Shown here: positions 32,510-42,215 of the stretch, in pieces | Position numbering within the stretch: the stretch's first letter is position 1 | Layout of the letters: the number at the start of each line of letters is the position of its first letter | Assembly: GCA_031213475.1 (NCBI GenBank) | Contig: JARUPZ010000017.1 | Span: forward strand, 3,654,849 to 3,718,848 | Length of the DNA: 64,000 nucleotides | DNA from: Nereocystis luetkeana | Lineage: Eukaryota; Sar; Phaeophyceae; Laminariales; Laminariaceae | Direction: 5' to 3' | Program-made: the position numbers and the translations under genes | Notes under the pieces: model-generated | Database searches by the model: none | Told to the model about the DNA's origin: nothing | What the model saw: only the letters and a program-made list of their open reading frames with translations

Positions 32510-33099
32510 ATAAGCGTTGACACGATGTTGGGTTAAGGATTTCGGGTCAGGTCCTGAATGCGTGAGGAATATACGAAATGCTCCTATCTCGTGGTACGCC
32601 GCAACAACCGGCCAAGCCTCGTCTGGGTGGCGACTCGTCTGGGCGGCCACGTGATTCGCAGCTTCGGATGGACTATAGTTTCCTGTGAGGAGCTGTAGCT
32701 GTCCGCAAGTGGGGTGGAAAAGTTCAGTTTGGGGGTGGTTTTTGTCTCCTTTTTTTGTGCACACCCCAAATTAAATTTCAATCAATTCCGACCACTGGCC
32801 TTGCAGCACTTCTAAGTCGAGCTGTATGTAGGCCTCTGCTGAAAACCTGCGGGAGATCAATCTCGAGAGAGACACAAGCTGTTGTGATGAAGCTCTTTCA
32901 AGTCACCGTCGCTCTCCGGTAAACACAAACCAGCCGAAGTCCTAAACGCAGCGTGTTGAAATAGCGAGTTTTTTTTTTGTTCCAATAAAACATACGGAGA
33001 TTAAACTCACCGGAAACCCGGGGACCAGGAGACCCTTGGGTGCCAGCTTGGCCTTAAACCACCATATTTCCTCAATGTTACCCTAGTTTCTTTACGTAA
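32510..33099. other. Intergenic, nothing recognised
   Basis: Short frames only, plus poly-T/poly-A runs at 32748-32757 and 32970-32979. Confidence 0.35.
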
Positions 33100-33225
33100 A
33101 ATCGACTTGCGGAAAGCGCTAACCCCTTTGCGCGATAAAAATGAAGGCCCGTGCCCGAGGGGGAGGATGAACTACCCCTGAGACCTGTGACCACGGCTTG
33201 CCCAGAAGCAGTACAGAAAAAGCGA
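33100..33225 (+). repeat. Headless copy of the SINE-like body
   Basis: About 120 bp align with 40131-40255. Shared landmarks are AAAATCGAC, TGCGCGA-AAAAAT-GAAG, CGGGGGGGA-like, CACGG-TTG-CCAGAAG. Identity is roughly 70% by eye. The tRNA-like head found upstream of the other copy is absent here. Confidence 0.55.
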
Positions 33226-33289
33226 GCTAGAGGCATCCCACGGTATACTCGTAGTGGACGGCAGTCGAATTTTTAAGGCTCCTCACATT

Positions 33290-33952
33290 AGGGTCAATCT
33301 TAACGACGAGTGTTTTGCAGTTTTTTTCGATATTTTCATGAAATTTCGGTATTTTCCCGAAATATTTTCGGGAAAAAAGGCCGAAAAACTACACCCCCCC
33401 AAAAAGTCGCCTCGACGTTTTTAGGTTTTTCAGGAAATTTAGGTACAATGCCGCGGAGGATCGGGCAACCCCACCGCTCGAGCTGTGCCACCACTCGCGA
33501 GCGCACAGAGCTGACAGGGGTCGTTCCTAAGGTCATTCGCAAGTCATGGCCGAACGCAGAAAGCGCAATAGCTTTCTGGGCTCTCGTGGCCGAGTTCACA
33601 AGGTGACCGCACCGGGGTGGCCGACCGACTGAGCTTGGTGACGGCAATCGCTGCGCTGAGACTTTGTCGCTTTGGGCAAGCGTTGGGCGTTGTTGCGTGA
33701 CGAGTTGGTGATGGATTTCACTCCCCAAGGCACCGACACCTGCCTACGAGTCAGGCCGATGACTGTGGGGCCACCGCACGCATGGGTTCCGCGAGCGCAG
33801 CTGCTGTAGGGGCGGTTCTGTGCCGGGTGGACGATTATTTCCCGAGCCGACCGAGGCACTTACTCGATAAGATTCAACCCTCGCTGAATATGGTGGAATG
33901 CCGAAATTTCAGGAAAAAACGAAATACAATACGTGTCGTTAAGATCGACCCT
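33290..33952. mobile_element. TIR element (AGGGTC family), 663 bp
   Basis: The left end AGGGTCAATCTTAACGAC and right end GTCGTTAAGATCGACCCT are inverted over 18 bp with one mismatch. The subterminal A/T-rich blocks (AAATTTCGG on the left, CCGAAATTTCAGGAAAAAA on the right) match the 140-bp relative at 2611-2750. The GC-rich interior of about 470 bp has frames of 98-130 aa but no transposase motif could be recognised, so it is treated as non-autonomous. The target duplication is unclear. Confidence 0.7.
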
Positions 33953-35478
33953 TTTCAGGCGCCCGAAACAGTCAGCACGCGCGATAAAGGAGAAAAAACA
34001 CTCACATCTCAAACTCCCCAAAACTTGTACCAGGTACCAGGTATCTCCCGATATTGTACGTATGTGCGTGACACGTACTCGCTACCTGGTATATACGTGT
34101 CAGTACCAGGCGTGTACTGCTGCTGTTGTAACAGGTGCTGGATCATGGGCATCGGAACAGGGCATGTGGTCGAGAGGGGTTGACTCAACGTGCCCATTTG
34201 TGACGAGGAGCGCACTCTGTACAATGTGATGTGCCCTCTGTGGCGTCTATTATGTAGTGGCCACCATCGGCGGCAATCTACGAACTGTAGTGATTGATCG
34301 GTGTCCGGACGTGCCCATTGAAAATACGTGGATGTTTTCAAATTAATTGCAGGAGAGCCTGAAGGATCAAGCTGAGAGAGTGGGAGGGGTGGGTGTGATG
34401 GGGGAAGGTCAGTCTCTTTAGCATGACCGGCTCCCACTGATAAGTACTAGGTGTAGGATATGCCACCTCAACTCCCCACTATAATTCGTACCCACACGAT
34501 CTAAAGTAACAATATCGTATCCAATATACCATCTACAGCAGTAGTAGATACAGTCGTAAAACAGGCGCGCCATCACGTCTGGCAGTTGCACATAATACAC
34601 GCTGTATATATCATGCAATCGGCAAGGAAGGCGTTACGTGTGGGATTTAGGATACTGATACGTGCTTGTCCAAGTATTTTGCTCTGGTTGCATTCATACT
34701 GCGCATTGAGAGCTCATCGATGGGAGGCAGGATGCTAAACTCCATACCCCCGCCAGGCCCACGGTAGTGCTACGAGTATGAGTTCTTGAGACTCGTGAGC
34801 AGAGAGCGAGCAGATGCAACCGTTTTTCAAGCCAGATTTAATTCATGGCCCCTTGAAGTAAAGCCTGTCGCATGTATGGAACTCCCCAGACAGGAATTGG
34901 TTTTTGATAGAATCAGCCCGGGGTCAAGCACCGCGCGCAGCACAGCCCCGAGCAGAAGCAGAATCAGGTGAGCCGCTACCGCTACCCACAATAATGTGCA
35001 ACGGCGGCGTGTGGTTGCTTAAGTAAGAAGGTGGCCAACTCTCTATAACCACGACCGAGTGCAACTGCATGTGAGGCTGTTTCTTATTCGAACCTTCGCA
35101 TTGCCTGCGCCGGGCTACTCGTACGAGTATACCCCCCCACCAGAGAACACGCAACATACACACCCCCTCGGATGGGTTTACTTGTAGATTTCCCTCCAAA
35201 TCCGGCGGGAGCACACACACCCAAAGTGGTGGCTTCGCGAAGATCTCGATTTTGCATTCCAATCGACGCATCCCTGGGCGTTTGCATCCTCTCCGTAGTC
35301 CAGAAAAGCTGCTTGGGCGCTATTTTAATACCAGGTACCTGGTAGTAAAAAATGGGGTTCTGTTACTTATTTTCAGCGTCGTTATTTTGGCGTGTTTATA
35401 GTCGCCACTGACTGCTGTGGACGGAAATGTAAGGGCCTTGGGTTATTATATTGTTTGTTGTTGTTGTTCGCACATTAA
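33953..35478. other. Intergenic, nothing recognised
   Basis: No gene supported. TACCAGGTA/TACCTGGTA motifs are dense here (34027-34042, 34083-34091 and the palindrome 35329-35344). Confidence 0.35.
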
Positions 35479-35567
35479 CCCCTTTAGGACTGCAGTCCCG
35501 TTTTGGGGACAAACTACTTGAAAATTGGATCGTCTGTCCCCAAAACGGGACTGCGGTTCTAAAAGGG
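35479..35567. mobile_element. TTAA-flanked MITE, 89 bp, best copy
   Basis: TTAA (35475-35478 and 35568-35571) brackets CCCCTTTAGGACTGCAGTCC on the left and GGGACTGCGGTTCTAAAAGGG on the right. The arms, about 37 bp, extend through GTTTTGGGGACA, so the whole element nearly folds on itself. A TTAA target with ends beginning CCC is the piggyBac pattern, so this is probably a piggyBac-derived MITE. Confidence 0.85.
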
Positions 35568-35571
35568 TTAA

Positions 35572-37115
35572 CTCACAATACAATGCGGTCCGTGGTCGCA
35601 GGGCAGGCTCCAATAACTCTGGAGTGGAAGAAATACCTCGGTAGTAAAACAGAGGCAAAAACAAAAAAACAAGCATACGCAATCCACCACTGCGAACACC
35701 ACGGATATATCAGTACCTAGCGGTCCTTACATTTCTGTCCAGATTGGTGTGAGTTACGTCTCACACCTCGGGGAGGTCATTGACCCCCAGTTGACCCTGT
35801 TAGGACTGCAGGCCCGCCTCGGGGACAGCAGTATACACGAGGCGCTTCGCCCCGCGGGCGGCCTATGCCGCCCGCTGCGCTCGCCCAGGAAGGAAAAGTA
35901 CATCAAAGAACTATGCGAAGCGGGCAGTGGTCCATGATGTGATTGAATATACTGCTGTTGTTTTTTTTATGATCGTAGTTGAACACTGGCGACTTTCTTC
36001 GGGAGAAAACAGGTCGGACGCCACATACGGTTCGTCTCCCTGGCGGTTGCCGTACGTACGTACATACCCCAGATAGGGTACTTATTTTCTTCTGTATGCA
36101 CGATAAAAGAGAAAGCACAGCACGGCACAGCAGCACCGCAAAAAACAATGTAAATGGAACCGACAATTCCGGAAAGAAAAAAAAAAAACCCGTCCCTCCC
36201 GTGTAATAATTTTCTGCCTGATTGGAAATCCTTGCACCGGTCAAAACAAAAAAACAACAGCAGAGCTTCTCTCCTAGCCTCGTACGTCGCCCGCCTCTCT
36301 CACGACCACCTCGCCACCGATTCGGTCCGGGTAAAGCTTTTATCACTATCTGCCACAATCAGCCCCGTCGCCCGCCTCGCGTTTAGCCCGGTGCTCACCG
36401 TGGCCGTCGTTCGCCAGCTCAACAATCTTGTTGCTCAGACTGGGTACCCCTCCCTCTGCGATTTTCAGCCCGGTCGCAAAAATTAGCACCGCTTGAATAC
36501 TATCTTGCAATCCTGAACGAATCTTAAATACTGGTACGGACTCTATCAAAAACTACAAATGGAGGCCAGACAGAGCCCATTCATGCATCCCTCGTGTCTC
36601 GGGGCACACGGGACGCCTAGGCACGAAAGCGGCGATCGTGCTCCTTGCAAGCCCCCCTGTACCCGCCAGCACCCGCTCACACCCGCGACGGCGCCGGACT
36701 CACCCACACGGTCCCGTGCTCGGAGTGCTTGCACGGACACGAAACGAAAGAAGAAAAAAGGGGGAAAATATGGACCGAAAGTGCAAAGAGAGACGAGAGA
36801 AAAATAAAGAACCGCTGGAAAGGACCGCCAAGTAATGACGGGTGGCGGTTCCCAGGTGAGGGATGTACCAACCGAGCACGCTCATAGAGTGAGATATCTA
36901 TCAGCATTTCTATGACCACGACCGCAGCTCGGTGAGTTGGAGATGCTTCGCAGCTAGATATTTTAGAGCACGCAGGCGGCGCTCTCCCACAAGAAGAATT
37001 CCCATAAAAGACTCTGCTGCTGTTTCTGGGACGGACGTGAAGTCCAGCCAATTCAGGGCCCTTGCATACCATGCCCTGCTGGTACTGGTTCCGTACCGGG
37101 TTACTATTAATATCA
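35572..37115. other. Gene-poor stretch with a GC hairpin
   Basis: No gene supported. A perfect hairpin GCGGGCGGC-CTAT-GCCGCCCGC lies at 35854-35875. Just before it, GTTAGGACTGCAGGCCCG and CTCGGGGACA at about 35800-35828 look like a fragment of the TTAA-type MITE arm. Long frames at 36.3-37.2 kb show no domain. Confidence 0.4.
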
Positions 37116-37230
37116 GTACGGGGGACCAGGTTAAAATACCTGGTAGGACCTACCGTTGCAGACAAAAAACCTGTAGATTTCGCTATTTTTGGTAACAATG
37201 TTTGGTCCTAGTTACTAGAGTCCCGCGTAA
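37116..37230. mobile_element. TTACGGGG-family MITE, degenerate copy
   Basis: TACGGGGGACCAGGTTAAAA and GGTCCTAGTTACTAGAGTCCCGCGTAA keep the family ends with several substitutions. The interior retains AGGACCTACCGT and GGTAACAATGTTTGGTCC. Confidence 0.7.
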
Positions 37231-37482
37231 ACAGCAGTGCTATGGAGACCACACCCCAAGTGTTGGGGGTCAATCCGCTTTGAACTCGCAGTAAGATGCT
37301 TGCTGCACAATCGTTTCTGACGAAATGAACCAGAACCGGTGTTGTTGTTTTTTTCCAATCACGACACAACAACAACAACAACAATAACAATAACCACAAC
37401 CCCAATCCCCAACGACGTTTCACCACCGACCAACGCACACAAGTTGACGACCGTCTAATTTTTCCTACTGCCCGAGTTCCCA

Positions 37483-37601
37483 TTATGGGGGATAGGACCT
37501 ACAGTACATAGGGCCTACAGTAGACTCAAAAAGCTATCTATTGCCCTATTCTTACATATTAATAGCAATACTTGGTCCTTTTTACTATGGTCCCCCGTTA
37601 T
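37483..37601. mobile_element. TTACGGGG-family MITE, diverged copy
   Basis: TTATGGGGGATAGGACCTAC on the left and TTTTTACTATGGTCCCCCGTTA on the right. It contains a duplicated AGGACCTACAGTA/AGGGCCTACAGTA piece and a TATTAATAG insertion, so it is longer than 105 bp. Confidence 0.65.
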
Positions 37602-37910
37602 GGCGACGACTACTGTACTGCATAATTTGATCCTGTAACCCTGTGTATCCCGGTGCAGTTATCAGTAGGAGGGTTGTCAGTTGGAGGTGGCGGAGTACGC
37701 CAAGTATCTGACTTTCAGCAATTTCGTATGCATATTTACCGCTGTAACGGCTATAGACACAGTTCTTGAACATACTGTAGTCGCGCCAGTCGAATACATA
37801 TTACGCGTAACTATGCTAATTACCACACGCAACTATTAATAGCGGCAATACCTAGCCAACTAAACAAGGAATCGGCGGCTTATAGTCAGCCAACCTCACA
37901 GCCCTGTCAA

Positions 37911-38016
37911 CGTGCCTTGTTGCTTGTTAACCCGAAATGCCTTGTTGCTTGTTAACCGCGGGTGCCTTGCTGTTTGTCGACCCCAAAGTGCCTTGTTACC
38001 TTTTGCTCGCTGCTGT
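37911..38016 (+). repeat. Minisatellite, about 26-bp unit, four copies
   Basis: TGCCTTGTTGCTTGTTAACC recurs four times with increasing divergence (TGCCTTGCTGTTTGTCGACC, TGCCTTGTTACC). Nearby, ATAAGCCGCCGACCTCG occurs twice at about 38216-38273. Confidence 0.7.
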
Positions 38017-38544
38017 CGACATGCTTGTTTTCGTCAGATTTTAAGGAAGGCGACCTCCGGATATCAACACACCTTCACCACACGGGTTTTTTTTGTTTGG
38101 GCGATGGGGAGAGACTGCAAGGAGGCAGCGCGGGCTCTTCTGGCCTGCATGCAGAAAACCGCCTGCATGAAGGTGTGTTTCAGACCTCAATGGGGGGGCT
38201 GTGAGTTGGTCAACCATAAGCCGCCGACCTCGGGAGCAGCTGGCTAGTCGGCTAGCTATAAGCCGCCGACCTCGTTGGTATTTGGCCAGTATTACTACCA
38301 CGTAAGTAGTACAGTTGCTGCAAAAAGCGTTGGCTTCACACAGGGGATGCGATCGATTTTCAGGACCCGTTTCCCCCCGAGAATGTCCAACAAAAGGTGT
38401 TTTCCCCGAAATATCTGGTCGACGGAGAGTCCTTCCGAAAGTGCAGCGTTCGACTTTTAGCAACCCTTTGCAGCGCTGCAAAAAGAAAATCGAGCGCCGG
38501 GAAACGATCACATGCCCGCGCGTGAACTCTGTGTACGCTCTTAA

Positions 38545-38634
38545 CCCTTTTAGAGCCGCACCCCCATATGTGGGGACAAAACACACTAATTATAAGTAGT
38601 TTGCCCCCAAAACGGGACTGGGGTCCTAAAAGGG
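38545..38634. mobile_element. TTAA-flanked MITE, 90 bp
   Basis: TTAA (38541-38544) then CCCTTTTAGAGCCGCACCCC; the right side is AAACGGGACTGGGGTCCTAAAAGGG followed by TGAA, a one-base change of TTAA. Same arm structure as 35479-35567. Confidence 0.8.
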
Positions 38635-38740
38635 TGAAGGTAAACGAGGGATTGTGTGTTTTTTGCAAAGTTGTGCGTCTCTGCATTTATATCCGACCGG
38701 ATCTCTTTGTTGCCTTTTTTTTTCGCTTGTGCATGTCCTA

Positions 38741-38845
38741 TTACGGGGGGCCATAGTTAACAGGACCAAATATTGTTAGTAACAATGGTTAAACATATAG
38801 GTTTTTATGTGTACCATAGGTCCTGTTAACTATCGTCCCCCGTAA
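38741..38845. mobile_element. TA-flanked MITE, 105 bp
   Basis: TTACGGGGGGCCATAGTTAA to TTAACTATCGTCCCCCGTAA, with TA on both sides (38739-38740 and 38846-38847). Nearly identical in layout to 32403-32507 (AGGACCAAATATTGTTAGTA in both). Confidence 0.88.
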
Positions 38846-38847
38846 TA

Positions 38848-39984
38848 GGTCCCGGATAACCTGCCGTTAGCAGATGCAGTGCAGGGTCTGTGGTATAGCA
38901 CAGACCCAACCCAGAAGGCATGTCCTACAGATGACGATGCACGTTTTGTATGGGTCCCGCCTGGCAACTTTGAGCTGTAGATCATACACATCATTCGAGC
39001 AGCGAAATATTTCTCAAATTGGCTACGGCGCGTCGATCGTAACAAAAGTGGGATCACCTTACAGAAGCATGGCTCGCTCAGCGCGTTTGGCTAGAGGCGT
39101 TAATGAGGTCGTTGCCCGCCGCTCGCAAACGGCTGTGCGAGGTCGCTTCTGGTTGCAAGGTCTCGACCCCATGGGGTTTGCAATATATTCGGGGACGTTT
39201 TTCGGCAGGGTCGCTTCCTGCTCAACAGTAAATCGGAGTAATGCAGTGTCGCGCGTGGGGTGTGTTCCAGGATGGGTAAAAAAGGACACAAAGCACAGAA
39301 CAAGGCAGCACTAGCCCAGATAAGGGCAGCAGCACCCGAGGATAGCAGCATACATCCATAGCATATCGATCTGGGAACCCAAGCAGTAGCCAGTTGTGTG
39401 CCCTGTTGCACACGAACGAGCCGCTGGCAACACAGTGATACTCCATGAAGAAGTACCAACACACCCAGAGAGGAGCGGCGTGACCTCCGCGAACACAGCC
39501 CAAATTCAACACGACGTTTTTACGCGCGCGGTATAAAACCGATTTCCGGGAAATTTTCCACAGAAGTAGATGATCTTCTGGCAGCTGCGATGCCACCAAG
39601 AGTAGCTTGTGAACCCAAAAAACGAGTGAGAAATATACGGCAACGTGAGAAAACATACCCAATCGAAAGTGGCGCAGGCTTAAAGTTGAAAGCGCTATCT
39701 TTCGTGGTACGTAGCGCACGGGATTGCCTGTATTCCTGTGATTGCGTGTCACCTCGATTTATTGACACATTTACCCTTCACGTGGTTGTATCGTCGTTAA
39801 CAATGTTGGTACGTTCATGTCTGTTGCACCGTCCATTTTTATTGCTGCTGCTGTATTATGGTTTGCGCCGCTTCTGCTGTACTGACACTCAAGGCTCGCA
39901 GCTGACACTCAGGGCTCGCAACTGACACGATCTTCCCTCGTCGACTCGTATCGAGTTGCTGCAGATGCCAACCATTGTGTTAAT
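38848..39984. other. Intergenic, nothing recognised
   Basis: Overlapping frames of 110-176 aa occur on both strands at 38.9-39.9 kb without recognisable domains or a spliced structure. They are treated as chance frames. Confidence 0.35.
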
Positions 39985-40275
39985 TTCACCGGTGGCTCAG
40001 TAGGTAGTCCACGTGCCTACGAAGATCAATTTCGTGGGTTCAAGTCTCGCCGAGTGCATACTCGTGAGGGCTTTTTCTTACATAAAGATTGATTGCACCG
40101 GAAAGCGCGAAAGCGTGAGTTGGCTACATTCGATGAAAATCGACGAACAGTGGGAATGCTGAACCCTATGCGCGACAAAAATTGAAGCCACGTACCGGGG
40201 GGGAGAAGGGACGACACTTGATACTTGTGTTTCCACGGTTTGTCCAGAAGAAGACCGCTGAGGGTGAACCTCCTG
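39985..40275 (+). repeat. tRNA-headed SINE candidate
   Basis: TGGCTCAGTAGG (39993) fits the Pol III A-box, and GGGTTCAAGTC (40037) fits the B-box at a normal spacing; GTGGG/CTCGC can pair around TTCAAGT as a T-arm. The D- and anticodon arms do not fold cleanly, so it is not a functional tRNA. A T-run (CTTTTTCTT) follows at about 40071. Downstream, the 40131-40255 body recurs without the head at 33100-33225. A head plus a dispersed body is the layout of a tRNA-derived SINE. No tail or target duplication was found. Confidence 0.5.
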
Positions 40276-40419
40276 CCGGAAAGTGAAAGTGATGATAAAA
40301 ATATGTATTTTCACGCGGTACATAACAAAAAACAGACCCACGACGAAATTCCCATATCCCCGCCCAGTACGATCACGAGTAGTACTGGTAGCCAGCGCGC
40401 AGACGCTTAGTATGAGCCA

Positions 40420-40604
40420 ACCCAAGAAAAAAAAAGACGTTCGGTCTGAGAGCCAAACCTCGCCTGCTGGGGTGCCGTCTGTGCCGGTGCCGACTGGTCT
40501 CTCTCCACACTCGCCCCAACTACTCCAACTGCGACTTCAAAAAAAAAGATAAGCAAACTGAGGACAGCGCCCCAACGCATTTAACCGAGGGCAACAGCAA
40601 CATG
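40420..40604 (+). repeat. Dispersed ~165-bp repeat, copy 2
   Basis: Second copy of the sequence at 6040-6205, same orientation, similarity roughly 85-90% by eye. It carries a two-base AG insertion in the GTCTGAGAGCC part. The ends (GACGTTC on the left, CGAGGG-AACA on the right) are similar in both copies, so the unit boundaries are fairly well defined. Confidence 0.7.
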
Positions 40605-40961
40605 TATACGTCGGAGTAGATATAAATCTTGTTGAGGGGGACAAAGCCTGGTACTGTGGGACTCAGGGTGTATGTATAGGGGACATTTGTTTTTAAAAAG
40701 GGTGTTTCGGGTAGGGTAGGTACCAAAGTATACCGGGGGGTGTTTGCTGGGTAAATACCCTACCTAAGTCTTCGGTGCTGTTCGGTATGGTCTCTCAATA
40801 CCCTATCGAACTCTCCGGTAAGGTTCGGTATGAACTCGGTACCGGTACCCGACCCTTCGGTAGGTTCGGTACGTCCACCAAAAATACCCCGGGTACGTGT
40901 ACACCCTATCGAGAACACCCTTGTACAAATGGAAAAAATCACCGCTCATTGGTGGCGCCTA
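40605..40961. repeat. TTCGGTA-rich degenerate short repeats
   Basis: Between about 40770 and 40880 the motif TTCGGTA/GGTTCGGTA recurs at least five times on the + strand, interleaved with its complement (CTATCGAACTC, GGTACCGGTACC). A GGGTAGGGTAGGTACC/TACCCTACCTA pair at 40713-40767 can fold. No gene is seen. Confidence 0.5.
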
Positions 40962-41068
40962 TTACGGGGGAACATATCAAATAGGACCTACGCTAAACAC
41001 CAACACCTATGGATGTTACCTCTTTTTACTAACAAGATTTTGTCCTGTTTACTATGCCCCCCCCGACA
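40962..41068. mobile_element. TA-flanked MITE, 107 bp, right end decayed
   Basis: TTACGGGGGAACATATCAAA to TTTACTATGCCCCCCCCGACA, with TA on both sides. It contains AGGACCTACGCTAAACAC and CTTTTTACTAACAAGATTT of the family. Confidence 0.78.
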
Positions 41069-41139
41069 TAGCGTTTACGTCGGAGCTAGGCGCATGTCTA
41101 ACTACACAGTTGGGTGGGCCTGTGTGACGAGAACGAGGG

Positions 41140-41659
41140 AAGCGTAAAAAGCGCGTCGTGTCTGATGACTAACCCCCCCCCCCCCCCCCTCCCTTTGCGC
41201 TTGGTGCAAGCGGTGTCTGCCTGGTCGGTGGAAACCCGACGTGCTCCGTCCCGGCGTTGTAGGGGTGCGAGGGTCTATGGTCATACGACTACGGCCATGC
41301 ATGATAATGAGTACACCGCCTGGTCGGTGGAAACCCGACGTGTTCCGTCCCAGTATTGTAGGAATGCGAAGGTCGATAGTCATACGACTACGGCCATACA
41401 TGATAATGAGTACACCCCCCGCCTCCCCGCCCGCCCGCCCGCCCCCATGTAGCCTTGCGACTAAAAACGAAGCAAACGCGTAAACGAGCCTGATTATGAT
41501 GGCGCGAGAACCGTACAAGCACATGTTGTCTGGTTTGATGGCTACGACCATGCATGGGTATCGAGTACACGCCCCCCCCCCCCCCCTCCTCCATCCCGCC
41601 CCGTGCCCTTGCGACTAAAAGGGAATCAATCGCGTGAAACGAGCCTGCGCGGACGAGCC

Positions 41660-41701
<42 letters not shown>

Positions 41702-41890
41702 CGCGATACACATACAAGCGCACCGTATGTGATGACTACCCTCTCCCGTCTCGCCCGTCACCCTTACGACTAAAAACGAAAATATCGCGTGACCGAGCCT
41801 GAAGATGTTCAGGCGGGAACCGTACAAGCGCATCGTGTCTGATGGCTACCCCGCTCTCCCCCCTCATCCTTGCGCCGTCGCCGCTCTTGA
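41140..41890. repeat. Tandem repeats with poly(C) runs and a (GAT)n tract
   Basis: Two interleaved unit types. One unit (CCTTGCGACTAAAAACGAA, CGTGAACGAGCCTGATGATG, ACCGTACAAGCGCAT, GTGTCTGATGGCTACC) occurs about four times. The other (GGTCGGTGGAAACCCGACGT, TCATACGACTACGGCCAT, GATAATGAGTACACC) occurs twice plus a partial copy. Poly(C) runs of 17 and 15 nt (41173 and 41572) and a (GAT)14 run (41661-41701) sit at unit borders. The Asp/Ile/Met-rich frames are artefacts. Confidence 0.75.
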
Positions 41891-42009
41891 TTTCGCAGGA
41901 AGGTGGAAATCTGAAGGAGTGCATCAAAACCGACGATAGGTGGGATGCGCGCGCGGCGTCTGTTATTACGTGCGACTATTCCGAATTTCTGCTGATTTTG
42001 ATGGCGCCC
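41891..42009. other. Short spacer, nothing recognised
   Basis: No repeat or coding signal is seen. Confidence 0.3.
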
Positions 42010-42215
42010 AACTAAATGGAGGGCTGTTGACGGGTCATGACCCGGCCCGCGGGTCGGGTCAGGGGGTCTTCAAAATTCAGGGGTTGGGTCGCGGCTGTAC
42101 GGTTTCCGAAACATCACGGGCCGGGTCGAGTTGACCCGACCCGGCCCGACCCAACCCGTGAGTTGTTATGTGACCCGACCCGACCCGCGAGTTTGCATGT
42201 GACCCGTGAACCGCC
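42010..42215. repeat. GGGTC/GACCC pentamer foldback
   Basis: Runs of GGGTCGGGTC and GACCCGACCC on the same strand (GTCATGACCCGGCCCGCGGG, then GACCCGACCCGGCCCGACCC), so the block is strongly self-complementary. A related block in the other orientation lies at 47590-47755 (CGGGTCGGGTCGTGTC, ACGGGCCGTGTCGGG). No coding capacity. Confidence 0.65.
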
